From assembly GCA_007117555.1 (NCBI GenBank), contig SKGI01000005.1:1-8207 (forward strand): 8,207 nt of DNA. The letters are read 5' to 3'. Numbering within the stretch: position 1 is the first letter of the stretch; every line of letters begins with the position of its first letter. Below the pieces are notes generated by a model that was given only the letters and a program-made list of their open reading frames with translations, was not told the origin of the DNA and ran no database searches. The position numbers and the translations under genes are program-made. This document shows positions 6,471 through 8,207 of the stretch, one piece after another. This stretch comes from Candidatus Izemoplasma sp. GTDB lineage: Bacteria; Bacillota_I; Bacilli_A; Izemoplasmatales; Izemoplasmataceae.

Positions 6471-6479
6471 AGTATAGCA
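6471..6479 (-). promoter_or_regulatory. Candidate extended -10 promoter of the ABM-like gene
   Basis: On the minus strand the sequence reads TGCTATACT, an extended -10 element (TGN followed by TATACT, five of six matches), 22 bases upstream of the start codon. No good -35 box is found 16-18 bases further upstream, which an extended -10 can tolerate. Confidence 0.5.
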
Positions 6480-6590
6480 TAAGCTGTTCAACGCTAACAT
6501 AATAATGCTTGTCAAGGCTAGTATGTGGGTGAACGCTTGATCAATCCTGTTTATCGTCTTGATTAAGGTTGCTCAACACACGCCTGTAAC

Positions 6591-6619
6591 GTGACAACTT
6601 GAATGGGATACGATATAAT
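6591..6619 (+). promoter_or_regulatory. Near-consensus promoter of the GH4 gene
   Basis: GTGACA (6591-6596, five of six matches to TTGACA) and a perfect TATAAT (6614-6619) are 17 bases apart. Transcription should start near 6626, leaving a leader of about 26 bases. The rest of the gap (6480-6590) shows no gene or strong hairpin, only two CTTGAT hexamers at 6536 and 6558. Confidence 0.75.
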
Positions 6620-6627
6620 AACGTATC
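6607..6627. promoter_or_regulatory. Inverted repeat over the -10 box, candidate operator
   Basis: GATACG (6607-6612) and CGTATC (6622-6627) form a perfect 6-bp inverted repeat with a 9-base centre that contains the TATAAT box and the likely transcription start. A dimeric repressor bound here would block RNA polymerase. The A/T-only centre is unlikely to form a stable RNA hairpin, so a DNA-level operator is preferred. The regulator is not in the window. Confidence 0.5.
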
Positions 6628-6651
6628 TTATTCATGAAAGAAGGGCGTGAG

Positions 6652-8019
6652 ATGAAGCCAATCAAAATCACCTATATTGGTGGCGGTTCTAGACAGTGGG
6701 CCCGTAATCTGATAAGCGATTTAGCGCTTGAGAAGCGCTTACGCGGCGAAGTCGTGCTGCATGACATCGACCATAACGCGGCGCTAGACAATCAGCGGTT
6801 AGGGCAACTGATGATGCAAAAAACGGGCAACCCTAAGCGATGGCAATTTCGGGCTGAACGCGATTTACGCATGGCTTTGAAAAATGCTGATTTTGTCTTT
6901 ATTTCGATTTTACCCGGCACGTTTGATACGATGCACGCTTACGTTCATGAACCTGAAAAATGGGGTATTTATCAAAGTGTTGGTGATACTGTGGGACCGG
7001 CGGGGATTTTTCGGGCGCTGATTATGATGCCGATGTATCATACGTTTGCTAAAGCCATTGAAGCGATATGCCCAGATGCCTGGGTCGTCAATTTCACGAA
7101 TCCGATGACACTGTGTGTGCAAATGCTTTACCATGCATTCCCAAAGATCAAAGCTTTCGGTAACTGCCATGAAGTCTTTTTCGTGCAACGTATTTTAGCG
7201 AGAGCTTTGAAAGAGCAAACAGGCATTGAGGTGCCTTATCATGCGATTCAAATTAACCCTAAAGGGCTGAATCATTTTACTTGGATTGACTATGCGAGCT
7301 ATCAAAATCGTGATCTTATCCCAATATATAGGGCTTTTGCAGAAAAATATCACGCTGAAGGTCTCCATGGTGATGATTGGGTTCATGTTGGTCCGTTTGG
7401 AAGTGCCGAACGGGTCAAGTTAGACTTGTTTTTACAGCACAATATCATCGCTGCCGCAGGGGATCGCCACCTTGTAGAGTTTTTACCACAAGACATGTAT
7501 CTCACTGACTTGGAAACGATTAAATCCTGGCGCTTTTACTTAACACCCGTAGCACTTCGTCAAACTCTCCAACAAAAGCGTTCTGCGCAAACAAAGGCTT
7601 GGATTTCGGACCCTTCTGCCATTCAACTAGAGCCCTCTGGTGAAGAGGGTATTGCACAAATAAAAGCACTGCTAGGCTTAGAGCCGCTTACGACGAATGT
7701 TAACCTACCCAATCAAGGTCAAATCCCAAATTTACCGCTCGGACATATTGTCGAAACAAATGCTTTATTTAGATACAATGATTTGCGACCTATTTTCGCG
7801 GGTGCACTCACTGGTTTCCCCAAAACTATGACCGATACGCATATCAAGATCCATCGATTGTTGCTACAAGCTTACGACCAAAAGTCGCTGGCCTATGCGT
7901 ATGAAGCGTTAACACTTGATCCACTTTCCGCAAAACTGAGCAAAAAGGCGCTTTCAGAGATGTTTCATCACATCACCCGTAAACTTGAACCATATCTGGA
8001 TCATTATAAGCCCTTATAA
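6652..8019 (+). CDS. lplD: GH4 glycosidase, LplD-like alpha-galacturonidase
   Basis: The 455-residue protein is a family 4 glycoside hydrolase, which uses NAD and a divalent metal in an oxidation-elimination mechanism. From the preferred start, the N-terminus carries the NAD loop YIGGGS (8-13), then ISILPG (84-89), YQSVGDTVGPAGI (107-119), NFTNPM (147-152), the metal-binding Cys172-His173 in NCHEVFF, and GLNHFTWI (205-212) with metal ligand His208. Later stretches AAGDRHLVEFLP, SGEEGIAQIKALLGL and TNVNLPNQGQ match my memory of Bacillus subtilis LplD closely, so alpha-galacturonidase is favoured over alpha-galactosidase or alpha-glucuronidase. ATG at 6652 is preferred to the in-frame ATG at 6634: AAGG lies seven bases before it, while 6634 falls only about 8 bases after the likely transcription start. 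It is a single gene with its own promoter and terminator; no other pectin or uronate gene is nearby. Confidence 0.92.
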   Translation: MKPIKITYIGGGSRQWARNLISDLALEKRLRGEVVLHDIDHNAALDNQRLGQLMMQKTGNPKRWQFRAERDLRMALKNADFVFISILPGTFDTMHAYVHEPEKWGIYQSVGDTVGPAGIFRALIMMPMYHTFAKAIEAICPDAWVVNFTNPMTLCVQMLYHAFPKIKAFGNCHEVFFVQRILARALKEQTGIEVPYHAIQINPKGLNHFTWIDYASYQNRDLIPIYRAFAEKYHAEGLHGDDWVHVGPFGSAERVKLDLFLQHNIIAAAGDRHLVEFLPQDMYLTDLETIKSWRFYLTPVALRQTLQQKRSAQTKAWISDPSAIQLEPSGEEGIAQIKALLGLEPLTTNVNLPNQGQIPNLPLGHIVETNALFRYNDLRPIFAGALTGFPKTMTDTHIKIHRLLLQAYDQKSLAYAYEALTLDPLSAKLSKKALSEMFHHITRKLEPYLDHYKPL

Positions 8020-8041
8020 TTAAGATTGTGTCATCCTGTCA

Positions 8042-8081
8042 AATCAAAAGTCGGTCGTCATTGCGGCTGACTTTTTTGATT
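8042..8081 (+). terminator. Terminator of the GH4 gene
   Basis: A long stem is formed by AATCAAAAGTCGGTCG (8042-8057) and 8064-8081, which includes CGGCTGAC then six T, around the loop TCATTG. It begins 22 bases after the stop codon. A-rich left and T-rich right arms suggest activity in both directions. Confidence 0.85.
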
Positions 8082-8086
8082 ACAAT

Positions 8087-8114
8087 AAAAAAAGCCATGT
8101 TCTCGATGAACATG
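8087..8114 (-). terminator. Terminator after tRNA-Glu
   Basis: On the minus strand CATGTTC (8114-8108) pairs with GAACATG (8102-8096) around a 5-base loop, followed after GC by seven T (8093-8087). It starts 16 bases after the tRNA 3' end and faces the GH4 terminator back to back. Confidence 0.85.
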
Positions 8115-8130
8115 ACCCAAGACTGCTTCG

Positions 8131-8207
8131 TGGTGACCCGTACGGGATTCGAACCCGTGAATGCCAGCGTGAAAGGCTGGTGAGTTAAGCCGCTTCTCCA
8201 ACGGGCC
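8131..8207 (-). tRNA. tRNA-Glu (UUC)
   Basis: The minus strand folds into a full 77-base cloverleaf. The acceptor stem is GGCCCGT with ACGGGTC (one G-T pair), the D stem GAG/CTC, the anticodon stem CCAGC/GCTGG around the loop CTTTCAC (anticodon TTC, reads GAA/GAG glutamate codons), the variable loop CATTC, and the T arm ACGGG-TTCGAAT-CCCGT. The discriminator is A, and the CCA end is encoded. Its 5' end coincides with the last base of the window, so whether it belongs to a tRNA cluster cannot be seen; the terminator just downstream makes it the last gene of its transcript. Confidence 0.97.

Noticed and set aside
6536..6563. Two CTTGAT hexamers upstream of the GH4 promoter as a possible activator site
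   Set aside because: Six-base matches in A/T-rich DNA with a 22-base period are weak, and no further copy is properly placed.
1..8207. CRISPR array, insertion sequence, prophage or defence island
   Set aside because: No regular repeats, transposase, integrase, terminal repeats or phage genes are seen. The tRNA at the right edge has no attachment-site duplication inside the window.

Overview
The window is ordinary chromosomal DNA of a low-to-medium G+C Gram-positive bacterium (Bacillota or a relative that uses the standard genetic code). Pointers are strong AGGAGG-type ribosome binding sites, a T-box leader, a lipoprotein-type binding protein, a tRNA-Glu with encoded CCA, and a GH4 enzyme resembling Bacillus subtilis LplD. 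TGA is used as a stop, which excludes the Mollicutes code. The genus cannot be named from the sequence.

Left part (1-3519), all on the minus strand. In transcription order: a stand-alone GyrI-like effector-binding protein (3049-3519) followed by a small two-helix membrane protein (2772-3002); a soluble PAS-PAS-GGDEF diguanylate cyclase (1379-2674) with its own promoter and a hairpin terminator; and an MFS transporter with a YGW start and an RPED motif (27-1292). A further gene may begin at position 10 and run off the left edge.

Centre (3651-6156), plus strand. This is a complete T-box riboswitch operon: promoter, T-box leader with antiterminator and terminator, then permease, ATPase and lipoprotein substrate-binding protein of a polar-amino-acid-type (PAAT) ABC importer, closed by a terminator. 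The permease and ATPase genes overlap by 14 bases. The specifier loop reads GAA-CUU-A, which points to leucine, and the UGGU in the antiterminator bulge fits a tRNA with discriminator A, as tRNA-Leu has. The importer is therefore probably made when charged tRNA-Leu is scarce.

Right part (6171-8207). A small dimeric alpha/beta-barrel protein lies on the minus strand and converges on the ABC operon terminator. A GH4 glycosidase very like LplD (alpha-galacturonidase) lies on the plus strand, with a near-consensus promoter whose -10 box sits inside an inverted repeat. Two back-to-back terminators follow, then tRNA-Glu(UUC) on the minus strand, ending exactly at the window edge.

I see no mobile element, CRISPR array, toxin-antitoxin pair or defence system, and no evidence of an undescribed multi-gene system. 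The most informative items are the T-box/transporter pairing, a 9-base tandem duplication inside the T-box stem I, and the candidate operator in front of the GH4 gene.
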